From the NCBI GenBank assembly GCA_021324435.1, contig JAJPIZ010000041.1, positions 1 to 64,000 on the forward strand: a stretch of DNA of 64,000 nucleotides, in the 5' to 3' direction. The position numbers were made by a program, and so were the translations under genes. Of this stretch, positions 1 to 11,394 are shown piece after piece. The DNA is from Anaerolineae bacterium (lineage in GTDB: Bacteria; Chloroflexota; Anaerolineae; Anaerolineales; Villigracilaceae). Each line of letters starts with the position of its first letter. Position 1 is the stretch's first letter. A model generated the notes under the pieces. That model made no database searches and was not told where the DNA came from. It worked only from the letters and a program-made list of their open reading frames with translations.

Positions 1-74
1 ATGATTTACAACTGTAACAAATAAAACAAGGCCAATATCTGGCAATAAAGATATTTTTTTACCCAGATATTGCT
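1..74 (+). promoter_or_regulatory. CRISPR leader (right-hand part)
   Basis: AT-rich, non-coding stretch directly before the first CRISPR repeat. It carries a perfect 10-bp inverted repeat (CAATATCTGG at 33-42, CCAGATATTG at 63-72) that ends two bases before the first repeat, and a run of T at 54-60. The only degenerate repeat is at the far right end of the array, so this side is the leader, where new spacers enter and pre-crRNA transcription starts. The leader probably continues left of the window. Confidence 0.7.
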
Positions 75-3000
75 GTCGCTCCCTTCATTGGGAGCGTGGA
101 TTGAAACCTGCGCGATAATTAAAGTCGAAAGGATGAAAATGCCAAAGTCGCTCCCTTCATTGGGAGCGTGGATTGAAACGATCTGGACGGTGCACGCCAA
201 AAGCGGTGGATAAAGTCGCTCCCTTCATTGGGAGCGTGGATTGAAACCTCCTCCGCGCTGGTAGGGTTTGGGATTGTCTCAGGTCGCTCCCTTCATTGGG
301 AGCGTGGATTGAAACTTCAAGATGGTTGCAGTATGAGCGGGCTACTCGAGTCGCTCCCTTCATTGGGAGCGTGGATTGAAACGCCCCAAGCAAACCTAAA
401 GCCAAATGACGATAACGTCGCTCCCTTCATTGGGAGCGTGGATTGAAACCCGTAGGAGAAACAGTAACAGTTGGCGTAGGTGTAGTCGCTCCCTTCATTG
501 GGAGCGTGGATTGAAACTTGGCATCAGGCGCTTTACCAGCACCCTCAGGTCGCTCCCTTCATTGGGAGCGTGGATTGAAACACTGGAATAGAGTACAAAA
601 GCATTTCCATGCCAACGTCGCTCCCTTCATTGGGAGCGTGGATTGAAACTCCCGCTGGGCGGCAAATTCCTTCTCGCCCTGCGGGTCGCTCCCTTCATTG
701 GGAGCGTGGATTGAAACATTGAGGCTGGCACAGGCAGGATTGTTGAAGTCAGTCGCTCCCTTCATTGGGAGCGTGGATTGAAACTTGAAGAGAGCGCCCA
801 GGCCGCGGCCGCGCCTTGTCGCTCCCTTCATTGGGAGCGTGGATTGAAACGGCCAGTATTGCGGCTTGAGTGCATATTTCGCGTGTCGCTCCCTTCATTG
901 GGAGCGTGGATTGAAACTCCTTGTGCGCTGTTGCGCCTTTTTGATTGGACTGTCGCTCCCTTCATTGGGAGCGTGGATTGAAACATTGATACCCGCGATA
1001 AAGACGGTCATATCAACTTGTCGCTCCCTTCATTGGGAGCGTGGATTGAAACGCAAGGATGAGACCGGCATCATGCAGATCACGGCCAACGTCGCTCCCT
1101 TCATTGGGAGCGTGGATTGAAACGGGGTTTGAATGGGCTTGTTGAATGCGAATGTCATTGTCGCTCCCTTCATTGGGAGCGTGGATTGAAACGCCTGCCC
1201 GGATGGTTGTTGCGGTGCCGAAGTTGTGTCGCTCCCTTCATTGGGAGCGTGGATTGAAACATCGGGCAATGAAAAGTAACCTTTGAGTTTTGAAGTCGCT
1301 CCCTTCATTGGGAGCGTGGATTGAAACTCCGGGCGCACGTCCATCTTGTCGTGCTTGTTTCGTCGCTCCCTTCATTGGGAGCGTGGATTGAAACACAGAT
1401 GCCAGTAGTGGACAATCGCGGTTGGAGGATGTCGCTCCCTTCATTGGGAGCGTGGATTGAAACTGGCAGGCCATCCTCGGCGATGTGCATCCGCCGCGTC
1501 GCTCCCTTCATTGGGAGCGTGGATTGAAACTACGGGATCGCCCCGCAAGTAACGCTCGCCGTTGTCGCTCCCTTCATTGGGAGCGTGGATTGAAACTTGT
1601 GTCATTCCGCCCAGGCGCAGGAAGGTAACGTCGCTCCCTTCATTGGGAGCGTGGATTGAAACAGCCAATGCAGGATGAACAGTCTTGAACTCATCGTAGT
1701 CGCTCCCTTCATTGGGAGCGTGGATTGAAACAGATCATACCGATTATTATCGCTGTCATAATGAGTCGCTCCCTTCATTGGGAGCGTGGATTGAAACGTG
1801 TAGATTATTTTCGGCTATGCGTATTGACACGGGTCGCTCCCTTCATTGGGAGCGTGGATTGAAACGATGAGGCGTCGCCAGAGTTAGCAGAGCGCATGGG
1901 TCGCTCCCTTCATTGGGAGCGTGGATTGAAACACCTTTATGGGCAGGCCCGACCTGGCTGACAAGGCGTCGCTCCCTTCATTGGGAGCGTGGATTGAAAC
2001 ACCGATGCAGGCGCCGTGCGAACTGCTGGACTGCGTCGCTCCCTTCATTGGGAGCGTGGATTGAAACATAAGAAGCGATCGGTCGTTTCCGAAAACATAA
2101 GTCGCTCCCTTCATTGGGAGCGTGGATTGAAACAATTCCATGGTCTTGATCACGGTGAATGACTCGGTCGCTCCCTTCATTGGGAGCGTGGATTGAAACA
2201 TCCGGATGCTCTCAAAGGCATTTGGATTTGCGTCGCTCCCTTCATTGGGAGCGTGGATTGAAACACTCCGTCTCAATTTGCAGACGCAATTAAGGATGGT
2301 CGCTCCCTTCATTGGGAGCGTGGATTGAAACGCCACAACCACGCCTTGCCAGTCATAACGTTGTGGTCGCTCCCTTCATTGGGAGCGTGGATTGAAACGT
2401 AAACGTAAGTATCGAACCCATGCGCTCGTTCGGTCGCTCCCTTCATTGGGAGCGTGGATTGAAACATGCGCTGTCACGTTGATCATCCCCGCGGGCCAGC
2501 CGCGCGGTCGCTCCCTTCATTGGGAGCGTGGATTGAAACTGCGTTTATCAATGACTGTCAGGAAGATCACAATCGTCGCTCCCTTCATTGGGAGCGTGGA
2601 TTGAAACCTGGACGAAATGGACATCAGCGACAAGTTTGACGTCGCTCCCTTCATTGGGAGCGTGGATTGAAACTTATTGAGGGAGAGCGGAAAGATCAGC
2701 GTCCGCTCGTCGCTCCCTTCATTGGGAGCGTGGATTGAAACTTGTAGATGCAGAGCTCTTGGTTGCGAAGATGGATGGGTCGCTCCCTTCATTGGGAGCG
2801 TGGATTGAAACCCGCCATCTGGGATAACCTGGCATCGCCCTGCGGGTCGCTCCCTTCATTGGGAGCGTGGATTGAAACACGCTCGCCGATCGTGCACCGC
2901 CTCCAGCGGTGGGTCGCTCCCTTCATTGGGAGCGTGGATTGAAACTCGTGGGAGACGCTGATCAACGACGACCTGGACGCCCTGAAGGTCGCTCCCTTCA

Positions 3001-6000
3001 TTGGGAGCGTGGATTGAAACTTGCTTATTGCCAGTACATGGATCCGCGCTACGAGAGTCGCTCCCTTCATTGGGAGCGTGGATTGAAACGTGAAGCGTTC
3101 ACACCTGAGATCATCGAGAAATGTCGCTCCCTTCATTGGGAGCGTGGATTGAAACTCTGATATTTGTCAAGGGTCTGGAGACACCAATTTTGTCGCTCCC
3201 TTCATTGGGAGCGTGGATTGAAACTGCGCGGCCTCCAAGGTCTTATTGCCTGCGATTAGTCGCTCCCTTCATTGGGAGCGTGGATTGAAACAGAAAGTAA
3301 CTTCCATGCTCCATCATCTTGTAGGTCGCTCCCTTCATTGGGAGCGTGGATTGAAACATGGCAAGGCTAGTGGCCATGACCGTCATTGACGTCGCTCCCT
3401 TCATTGGGAGCGTGGATTGAAACTTTGTGTAGCTCATAATAGAGTTCGTCTCCCTTGGTCGCTCCCTTCATTGGGAGCGTGGATTGAAACCTCTCAACAG
3501 CGGGCGTGGGAGTGGGTGTCGCTTGGTCGCTCCCTTCATTGGGAGCGTGGATTGAAACAACCGCGGCAAACATCCGAAGAACCGCATCCCATACGTCGCT
3601 CCCTTCATTGGGAGCGTGGATTGAAACCGGCGCTGGGGTTGATCGGGATGCTTACACTTCGGTCGCTCCCTTCATTGGGAGCGTGGATTGAAACAGTGTG
3701 ACTCATGGATAAACTGATCACGCCATCCAAGTCGCTCCCTTCATTGGGAGCGTGGATTGAAACAAACACGACGAACTTTGAGCAACCTGAAAATGAGGTC
3801 GCTCCCTTCATTGGGAGCGTGGATTGAAACTCTATACACCGCAAACGGGACGCATGGGCGTCGAGTCGCTCCCTTCATTGGGAGCGTGGATTGAAACGAG
3901 ACGTACACTTGCACAGGCTCACCCGTCGCAAGGTCGCTCCCTTCATTGGGAGCGTGGATTGAAACATATGTTTCCTTGAAAATGCTCCGCCCGAATAAAG
4001 TCGCTCCCTTCATTGGGAGCGTGGATTGAAACGTTCCTGGGTTGGCACTTGCCGCCAGTCGTCATAAGTCGCTCCCTTCATTGGGAGCGTGGATTGAAAC
4101 TCCTTGCCATCTGCAAAGAGCCGCAAATCCGAGGTCGCTCCCTTCATTGGGAGCGTGGATTGAAACTAACGCCGCTGGCTCAAGTGAATCCCGGTCTCGC
4201 GTCGCTCCCTTCATTGGGAGCGTGGATTGAAACTTATTTGGGAAAAGAAATGACTTACACCGCCCATCGTCGCTCCCTTCATTGGGAGCGTGGATTGAAA
4301 CTCGCTGTGATCGTTCCTCCAAACTCGTGTATTGGTCGCTCCCTTCATTGGGAGCGTGGATTGAAACCTTCTGGAGCTGTGCAACGGATTTGCCGAAGGC
4401 CAGAGGTCGCTCCCTTCATTGGGAGCGTGGATTGAAACCCTCCCATCCATTGCTCGCGTGATGGGTGGCCTGTCGCTCCCTTCATTGGGAGCGTGGATTG
4501 AAACTGATAGAACCGATACCCGAATATGAACTCAATGTCGCTCCCTTCATTGGGAGCGTGGATTGAAACATCTCGTCCATGATCTTGTTGGCAACAGTTG
4601 CAAGTCGCTCCCTTCATTGGGAGCGTGGATTGAAACGGCGTAATTCTGCCACGTGGTGGACCACTCGCGGGTCGCTCCCTTCATTGGGAGCGTGGATTGA
4701 AACTTGTAAACGACCTGGATGTCCAACTCAATGTAGTCGCTCCCTTCATTGGGAGCGTGGATTGAAACATATCGACGCGACGACGTTCTTGTATGGCATG
4801 CACTGTCGCTCCCTTCATTGGGAGCGTGGATTGAAACTCTCGCCGCAATTTCTGCGGCGAGAGAGTTGAGGTCGCTCCCTTCATTGGGAGCGTGGATTGA
4901 AACACGCCCACCGATACGGGAACGCCAACCGATACGCGTCGCTCCCTTCATTGGGAGCGTGGATTGAAACGACTGTCCAGAGAATTGCGCCTTACCTGTC
5001 TTTTGTCGCTCCCTTCATTGGGAGCGTGGATTGAAACATCAGGATACACCAATGTCAGAGCAAGAGAAAATGTCGCTCCCTTCATTGGGAGCGTGGATTG
5101 AAACTCCTTGCAATTGGGTATGAGCAAAACACAGTACCGAGTCGCTCCCTTCATTGGGAGCGTGGATTGAAACACCCGAAGAGGCCCGAATCCGATCGGA
5201 GGCGGGTCGTGTCGCTCCCTTCATTGGGAGCGTGGATTGAAACTGACCACTGCCGCGCTCATGGCATCGAATGCGATGTCGCTCCCTTCATTGGGAGCGT
5301 GGATTGAAACATATTGGGCAGAAGATCGGTGCCGCCGGCGAGCAGGTCGCTCCCTTCATTGGGAGCGTGGATTGAAACGAATGCCTTCCATGCGAAAGTG
5401 ATGGCGGACGGTGTCGCTCCCTTCATTGGGAGCGTGGATTGAAACTTATCCTCATCGAAATCTGGTGGCCGCCGTACTCGTCGCTCCCTTCATTGGGAGC
5501 GTGGATTGAAACAGTGGAATAATCCACTAACCCAAAGTCCTGATTTGAGTCGCTCCCTTCATTGGGAGCGTGGATTGAAACAACATCGAGCGGGTCAACG
5601 ACCAATTGCCGCGGCGTCGCTCCCTTCATTGGGAGCGTGGATTGAAACCCTTGTCTGCCAGATCGGGTCTGCCCATGTTGAGTCGCTCCCTTCATTGGGA
5701 GCGTGGATTGAAACGATTCTGGAGGCCAAATGAGACGACCGCACTTGAAGGTCGCTCCCTTCATTGGGAGCGTGGATTGAAACCACTTTAGGGAAGGGGC
5801 TGGGGGGTAAGTCAGGGAGTCGCTCCCTTCATTGGGAGCGTGGATTGAAACTTTCGACTACAAACAAGACGCTTTAGATTTTTTGAGTCGCTCCCTTCAT
5901 TGGGAGCGTGGATTGAAACGCAAGCGTAATGTTGATTGAGTGATCCATGATTAGTCGCTCCCTTCATTGGGAGCGTGGATTGAAACGCCAGCATATGGCT

Positions 6001-8069
6001 CTGCTTGATAATTGCATTATGTCGCTCCCTTCATTGGGAGCGTGGATTGAAACTCTATATTCTGATATCGCGAGCGGCACAAGTAGTCGCTCCCTTCATT
6101 GGGAGCGTGGATTGAAACTGGATCCCGGAAGACAATATGCTAATCCGAACGTCGCTCCCTTCATTGGGAGCGTGGATTGAAACAGACCGACCGAGCTTTT
6201 ATATACGTCACTCATGGGTCGCTCCCTTCATTGGGAGCGTGGATTGAAACTCCTGGAATGGTGAGGAACAGCTTGCGGTGAAGTCGCTCCCTTCATTGGG
6301 AGCGTGGATTGAAACGATTTGCGACAAGCTCCAACCGAAGCTATCTACGTCGCTCCCTTCATTGGGAGCGTGGATTGAAACCTTCGTTCTTTCCGCCCAT
6401 TCGTGCGGCACAAGTTGTCGCTCCCTTCATTGGGAGCGTGGATTGAAACAGACAAGCCCAGCGGCGGGCTAGCGCCCGCCGTGGTCGCTCCCTTCATTGG
6501 GAGCGTGGATTGAAACATAAGGTGACGGATTGTAATAACTGTCAATATAGTCGCTCCCTTCATTGGGAGCGTGGATTGAAACATTGATACCATGCCAGAT
6601 AAAAGCGTTGACCATAGTCGCTCCCTTCATTGGGAGCGTGGATTGAAACATCAATTGGCAGAAGTCTGCCGAGTTTTGCATCAAGTCGCTCCCTTCATTG
6701 GGAGCGTGGATTGAAACTAATGCGACAGGGACCGGATACCGTCAAAATGGGTCGCTCCCTTCATTGGGAGCGTGGATTGAAACTTCATTAACCGGCTCCG
6801 GCTTATCTGAAGCGACGGTCGCTCCCTTCATTGGGAGCGTGGATTGAAACAACGTTTCAACCTGCAACGACGTCCGCTGTGAAGTCGCTCCCTTCATTGG
6901 GAGCGTGGATTGAAACTTGTTCACAAACACTTTCAACGGCAAAGGTCTAAGTCGCTCCCTTCATTGGGAGCGTGGATTGAAACATCCTGTGTCCCAATCC
7001 AGATACTCACGCCCTGCGTCGCTCCCTTCATTGGGAGCGTGGATTGAAACAGAGTCGCTCGTAATTCCGGGTCCACCGGATCGAGTCGCTCCCTTCATTG
7101 GGAGCGTGGATTGAAACATATCGTAGTTATTCATGCAAACCTCCAATTACGTCGCTCCCTTCATTGGGAGCGTGGATTGAAACTCACACACGCCGACGAT
7201 TAAGTACATGCCTGCAGAGTCGCTCCCTTCATTGGGAGCGTGGATTGAAACAATGACATCAAGACCATCTATGAAACCATTACGGAAGTCGCTCCCTTCA
7301 TTGGGAGCGTGGATTGAAACATCAAAGATATAACCAGCGGGAAAAACCTAGCGGAGTCGCTCCCTTCATTGGGAGCGTGGATTGAAACAGGTATTGATGG
7401 CAGGCTTCGGCAGTCTTACCCCATGGTCGCTCCCTTCATTGGGAGCGTGGATTGAAACTGGATGTGGCGCAACGCTATGATTGGCAAGGTGTTGTCGCTC
7501 CCTTCATTGGGAGCGTGGATTGAAACACCAATGTCAAAAGAATCTGAACCGCAGCGCCCGTCGCTCCCTTCATTGGGAGCGTGGATTGAAACCTACCCCG
7601 AACGTATTTGATGCATGGCGATTTTGAGTCGCTCCCTTCATTGGGAGCGTGGATTGAAACCTTGATGGTGAACTGATTGTCGAAGAGATCCACGTCGCTC
7701 CCTTCATTGGGAGCGTGGATTGAAACTCGGATGTTGCTGATTTGAAAATATCATCTGCTCGTGTCGCTCCCTTCATTGGGAGCGTGGATTGAAACACACC
7801 TAATGGCACGATCTCCAAACCGCCATCCGGTCGCTCCCTTCATTGGGAGCGTGGATTGAAACCACGGCATAGCCGCCCTCGATCAACATCTTGGCCTGGT
7901 CGCTCCCTTCATTGGGAGCGTGGATTGAAACTTCTGTGGTTCTTTAATTCTGTAGAGTCGTATTGTCGCTCCCTTCATTGGGAGCGTGGATTGAAACGAT
8001 ACCGATGCCATCGAGTACAAGGTTCGTCATGTTCTCGTCGCTCCCTTCATTGGGAGCATGGATTGAAAC
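75..8069 (+). CRISPR. CRISPR array, 119 repeats, I-C-type repeat
   Basis: Counting by eye gives 119 copies of a 33-nt repeat that begins GTCGCTCCC and ends GTGGATTGAAAC, separated by 118 different spacers of 31-42 nt (mostly 33-36). Repeat bases 4-9 (GCTCCC) and 16-21 (GGGAGC) form a 6-bp stem around TTCATT. The ATTGAAAC tail and the layout match subtype I-C repeats, which Cas5d cleaves at the base of the stem. All copies look identical except the last (8037-8069), where GCGTGG reads GCATGG; this marks the leader-distal end, so the array is read on the + strand. No cas genes occur in the rest of the window and they probably lie to the left. I saw no duplicated spacers, but did not compare them exhaustively. 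Confidence 0.98.
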
Positions 8070-8128
8070 CATATTTGGTTTGCGTCTAAAGGCCATATAA
8101 GCATAAAGTTAACATTTCCCGCCCTTTA

Positions 8129-8158
8129 TTGACGCACCCCTCCCCCATGCCTTATAAT
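8129..8158 (+). promoter_or_regulatory. Promoter of the tRNA-Leu (and tig) unit
   Basis: TTGACG at 8129-8134 and TATAAT at 8153-8158 with an 18-bp spacer, 18 nt before the tRNA 5' end. This is a near-consensus housekeeping promoter. The 8070-8128 stretch between the last CRISPR repeat and this promoter shows no gene. Confidence 0.7.
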
Positions 8159-8176
8159 TTCGCCGCGTTCCTGCCA

Positions 8177-8258
8177 GGGGACGTGCTGGAACTGGCAGAC
8201 AGGCATGACTTAGGATCATGTGCCGCAAGGCGTGAGGGTTCAAGTCCCTCCGTCCCCA
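8177..8258 (+). tRNA. tRNA-Leu (anticodon UAG)
   Basis: A class II cloverleaf folds from the sequence. The acceptor stem is GGGGACG (8177-8183) with CGTCCCC (8251-8257). The anticodon stem CATGA/TCATG encloses the loop CTTAGGA, giving anticodon TAG. There is a long variable arm (GCC-GCAA-GGC), and a T stem GAGGG/CCCTC around TTCAAGT. Discriminator A is at 8258 and the CCA end is not encoded. The long variable arm and UAG anticodon identify leucine. Confidence 0.96.
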
Positions 8259-8280
8259 TCACAACTTTTGGAGAACCGAT

Positions 8281-9813
8281 TTGAAATTCGAAAAGACCGT
8301 TCAAGATGATCATCAAGCGCAGGTGGTCGTGGAGGTGGAACCTGACCGCCTGGAAGCCGCTCGCCGTCGCGCCGCGCGTAAACTCGCGGAGCGCGGCAAA
8401 ATTCCCGGCTTTCGCCCCGGCAAGGCCCCCTATGAAGTGATCCGCCGTTATTATGGAGATGAAGCCATCTACGAGCAGGCCGTTGATTTGCTGGTGGACG
8501 AGGTCTACCCCGCGATGCTGAAAGAAGCGGAGATCGAACCCGCCGCGCCCGGCTCGCTCGAAAAAATTGACGGCACCGATCTCCCCAAGTTCACCTTCAA
8601 AGTTCCGCTCGCCCCGAAAGTGGAACTGGGCGATTATCACAAAATCCGTCTGCCCTATGAATTCCAGCCGCCCGACCCCGAAAAACTCGATCAGGCCCTC
8701 GAAGAACTGCAACAAATGTACGGCACAACCGAGACCGTGGAGCGTGAGATACGGGAAGGCGATTACATCCTCGTTGACTTGAAATCGGAAAAAGAATCAT
8801 TGACGCGCGGCGGATTCGCGACCATCGTTCGCAAAGAAAATCGCGACAACGAGTTTCCTTTCCCGGGTTTTGCGCGTCAACTTCTGGGACTGAAAGCGGG
8901 CGAGGCAAAAACGATCAGCCACACCTTCCCGAACGATTTCTCCGATGAGACCCTGGCCGGTGAAACAATTGACATCGAGGCTACGGTCAAAACCGTCCGC
9001 TCGATGACATTGCCCGAGATCAATGACGATTTCGCCAAAATGGTTGGTCCATACGAATCGCTGGACGCGCTCAAGGAAGTGCTGACCAAAGACATCGAAG
9101 CCCGCGCCCGCGCGGCATACGACGATGAATATTTCCCTCGATTGATTGACAAGATCAAAGAGACCGCCACCATCAAGTACGCGCCGCAGACGGTCAACCA
9201 CGAGGCCGAACATGTTGTCGAAGATCTGCGTAACCGCCTTGCCCAGCAGGGACTCGATCTCGAGACCTATTACAAAATGCGCAACACCGACGCGGCCAGG
9301 TTCTTTGAGGAGGAGGCCAAACCGGTTGCGATCAAACGCCTGGAGCGTTCCCTGATCCTCGATGAAGTTTCGCGTCTGGAAAAGATCGAAGTGGACAATG
9401 CGTCGCTCGATCAGGAATTCAACAACACACTCACTGACCTGCAGATGCAGGGCTTGAATCTGAACAACATCCGCGGCGGCAGGCAGGGACAACAGCGCGT
9501 GGCCGAAGCGGTCGCCATGGAATCCGCCAGCCGCCTGCTCACGCGCCGCACATTGGATCGTTTGAAAGCCATCGCCACCGGCGAATATACCGGTCGCGCC
9601 GCGAACGACGAGGGCGCGTCGGAGAAAAAAGCCGAAGGCATGGAAGAAACAGAAAAAACTGAAGGCGAGAAAAAAGAAAGGAAAACAGAAGCCGCTAAAG
9701 GGTCCGCGAAAGAAGCGGCTGGTAAAACATCCGGCAAAAGTACAGGTAAGAGTGCAAAGCCGGGTGCATCTATATCGTCCCCGAAAGGGAAAAAGTCAAC
9801 CAGCAAGAAATGA
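8281..9813 (+). CDS. tig: Trigger factor, ribosome-associated chaperone and prolyl isomerase
   Basis: A 510-aa protein that binds nascent chains at the ribosome exit tunnel. The N-terminal ribosome-binding domain carries the signature GFRPGKAP at about residues 43-50. A FKBP-like PPIase domain lies at roughly 150-245, followed by the helical C-terminal chaperone domain to about 440. The last 70 residues are a low-complexity tail rich in Lys, Glu, Ser and Ala that is not part of the core family; it could be disordered or bind RNA. Translation starts at a TTG with GGAG eight bases upstream. The gene follows tRNA-Leu by 22 nt, probably on the same transcript, and clpP follows immediately, the usual tig-clpP order; the usual clpX is absent here. 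Confidence 0.97.
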   Translation: MKFEKTVQDDHQAQVVVEVEPDRLEAARRRAARKLAERGKIPGFRPGKAPYEVIRRYYGDEAIYEQAVDLLVDEVYPAMLKEAEIEPAAPGSLEKIDGTDLPKFTFKVPLAPKVELGDYHKIRLPYEFQPPDPEKLDQALEELQQMYGTTETVEREIREGDYILVDLKSEKESLTRGGFATIVRKENRDNEFPFPGFARQLLGLKAGEAKTISHTFPNDFSDETLAGETIDIEATVKTVRSMTLPEINDDFAKMVGPYESLDALKEVLTKDIEARARAAYDDEYFPRLIDKIKETATIKYAPQTVNHEAEHVVEDLRNRLAQQGLDLETYYKMRNTDAARFFEEEAKPVAIKRLERSLILDEVSRLEKIEVDNASLDQEFNNTLTDLQMQGLNLNNIRGGRQGQQRVAEAVAMESASRLLTRRTLDRLKAIATGEYTGRAANDEGASEKKAEGMEETEKTEGEKKERKTEAAKGSAKEAAGKTSGKSTGKSAKPGASISSPKGKKSTSKK

Positions 9814-9821
9814 GAGAGGCT

Positions 9822-10436
9822 ATGAACATTCCTAATTTCAACAATGTCGTTCCGATGGTTGTAGAATCATCCGGCCGCGGCGAGCGCGCGTACGATATCT
9901 ACTCCCTTTTACTCAAAGAGCGCATCATTTTCCTTGGCACGCCGATTGACGATCAGGTAGCCAATGTGGTTGTGGCGCAATTGCTCTTTTTGAATCATGA
10001 AGATCCTGAAAAGGAAATTCAAATGTATGTGAACTCGCCCGGTGGACAAATCTACGCGGGGCTTGCCATCTACGACACGATGCAATCCATTTCGAATCCG
10101 ATCAGCACCGTGGCTGTTGGCGTGACCGCTTCATTCGGCACCGTGATCCTGACCGCCGGAACAAAAGGCCGACGCTACGCTCTGCCCCACGCGACCATTC
10201 ACATGCACCAGCCGCTCGGCGGCGCGCAAGGTCAGGCCACTGACATCGAGATTCAAGCCAAGCAGATTTTGCGCCTGAAGGCTTTACTGAATGAAATCAT
10301 GGCAAAGCACACGGGCCAGACTCTTGAAGTCATTGAGCGCGATACCGACCGTGATTATTATCTCGATGCAAAGCAGGCGGTTGAGTATGGCCTGGTGGAT
10401 CAAGTTCTCGAGTCGCCTGTAAAACAAAAAGTGTAA
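9822..10436 (+). CDS. clpP: ATP-dependent Clp protease proteolytic subunit ClpP
   Basis: A 204-aa serine peptidase that forms the two-ring chamber fed by ClpX/ClpA/ClpC ATPases. The catalytic triad can be placed by comparison with E. coli ClpP: Ser104 in TASFG, His129 in HMHQP and Asp178 in DTDRD. The MYVNSPGG and AVEYGLVD blocks are also conserved. I chose the ATG at 9822 because GAGAGG lies just upstream. An in-frame ATG at 9810, overlapping the tig stop, would add four residues. A strong hairpin terminator follows at 10455, so tig-clpP closes here and clpX must lie elsewhere. Confidence 0.97.
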   Translation: MNIPNFNNVVPMVVESSGRGERAYDIYSLLLKERIIFLGTPIDDQVANVVVAQLLFLNHEDPEKEIQMYVNSPGGQIYAGLAIYDTMQSISNPISTVAVGVTASFGTVILTAGTKGRRYALPHATIHMHQPLGGAQGQATDIEIQAKQILRLKALLNEIMAKHTGQTLEVIERDTDRDYYLDAKQAVEYGLVDQVLESPVKQKV

Positions 10437-10454
10437 CTGAGAAATGAGCGCATG

Positions 10455-10510
10455 ATTGGACACGGACTTCACGGCCATCGCTAACCCGTGCGATCCGTGT
10501 CCAATTTTTA
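10455..10510 (+). terminator. Terminator after clpP
   Basis: A 12-bp stem (ATTGGACACGGA at 10455-10466 with its complement at 10494-10505) is followed by a T run. The 27-nt loop holds a second short stem, CACGG/CCGTG, so the structure is a stacked double hairpin. It ends the tig-clpP unit. Confidence 0.85.
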
Positions 10511-10518
10511 AACCCTGA

Positions 10519-11385
10519 ATGTTTTCTGTTTCCACATTTTCGATCGTTGCCTGCGACCTCAAGGCGCAAGCCTGGGGCGTGGCCGTCGCGTCGAAGTTCC
10601 CCGCGGTCGGCGCGGTTGTGCCGTGGGCCAAAGCCAAAGCCGGCGCGGTCGCAACCCAGGCTTTTGCCAACACGAGTTTCGGTCCGCGCGGACTTGAACT
10701 CATGGCAAGCGGACTTTCCGCGGAAGAGACGCTGCAAAAACTGCTCGCCCATGATCGCGAACGCGATCATCGCCAGGTCGGCCTGGTGGACGCCAAAGGC
10801 AAAGCCGCGTCGTTCACGGGCAAATCCTGTTCGGAATGGGCGGGATCATTGATCGGGCCGGGCTACGCGATTCAGGGAAATATCCTTGCGGGTTCACAAG
10901 TCATTCAACAAATGGAACACGCCTTCCTCGATGCGAAAGGCGAACTCCCTGAAAGGCTGTTTGCCGCGCTCGAAGCGGGAAGCAACGCGGGCGGCGACCG
11001 GCGCGGACGACAGTCTGCCGCCATCACCGTCGTCAAGCCGAAGGCAGGTTATGGTGGATACAATGATCGCTGGGTGGATTATCGCGTGGACGATAATCTT
11101 CAACCAGTGGCGCGTTTGGGCGAATTGCTTGAATTGCACCGTTTGTATTTTGGCAAGAGTCCAAAGTCGCAGCGCGTCCGGTTGGAAGGTGAAGTCGTAA
11201 AAGAAATCCAGCAGATCATGAAAAGCCTCGGATATTATTCACCGACCAGCAGTGAATATGACGATGCGACGCGCGAAGCCTTCCGCGCTTTCATTGACAA
11301 CGAAAACTTTGAAGAACGCGCCAATCCCGACGCAGGATGGATTGACCGCCCTGTGCTGGAATATCTCTTGAAGAAACTCGGTTGA
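10519..11385 (+). CDS. DUF1028 family protein with C-terminal peptidoglycan-binding-like domain
   Basis: A 288-aa protein. Residues 1-215 match the DUF1028 family as I recognise it: an N-terminal FSIVACD stretch, GVAVASKFPAVG, ATQAFAN, and a central GPGYAIQGN block. The family is thought to have an Ntn-hydrolase-like fold, but its substrate is not established. Residues 225-288 (EIQQIMKSLGYY onward) look like the small helical peptidoglycan-binding domain often attached to DUF1028. No signal peptide is visible, so the protein is probably cytoplasmic. It starts right after the clpP terminator with no obvious ribosome-binding site, and the HAD gene follows by 9 nt, so the two are likely co-transcribed. 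Confidence 0.8.
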   Translation: MFSVSTFSIVACDLKAQAWGVAVASKFPAVGAVVPWAKAKAGAVATQAFANTSFGPRGLELMASGLSAEETLQKLLAHDRERDHRQVGLVDAKGKAASFTGKSCSEWAGSLIGPGYAIQGNILAGSQVIQQMEHAFLDAKGELPERLFAALEAGSNAGGDRRGRQSAAITVVKPKAGYGGYNDRWVDYRVDDNLQPVARLGELLELHRLYFGKSPKSQRVRLEGEVVKEIQQIMKSLGYYSPTSSEYDDATREAFRAFIDNENFEERANPDAGWIDRPVLEYLLKKLG

Positions 11386-11394
11386 TCTGAAAAC

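Noticed and set aside
6-8089. Dozens of open frames across the CRISPR array, with repeating peptides such as SLPSLGAWIET or FQSTLPMKGAT
   Set aside because: They are translations of the repeat unit in different frames and strands. None has a ribosome-binding site or non-repeat conserved sequence.
8797-9492. Long open frame opposite tig
   Set aside because: Shadow of the trigger factor gene. It has no recognisable domain, and tig is unambiguous.
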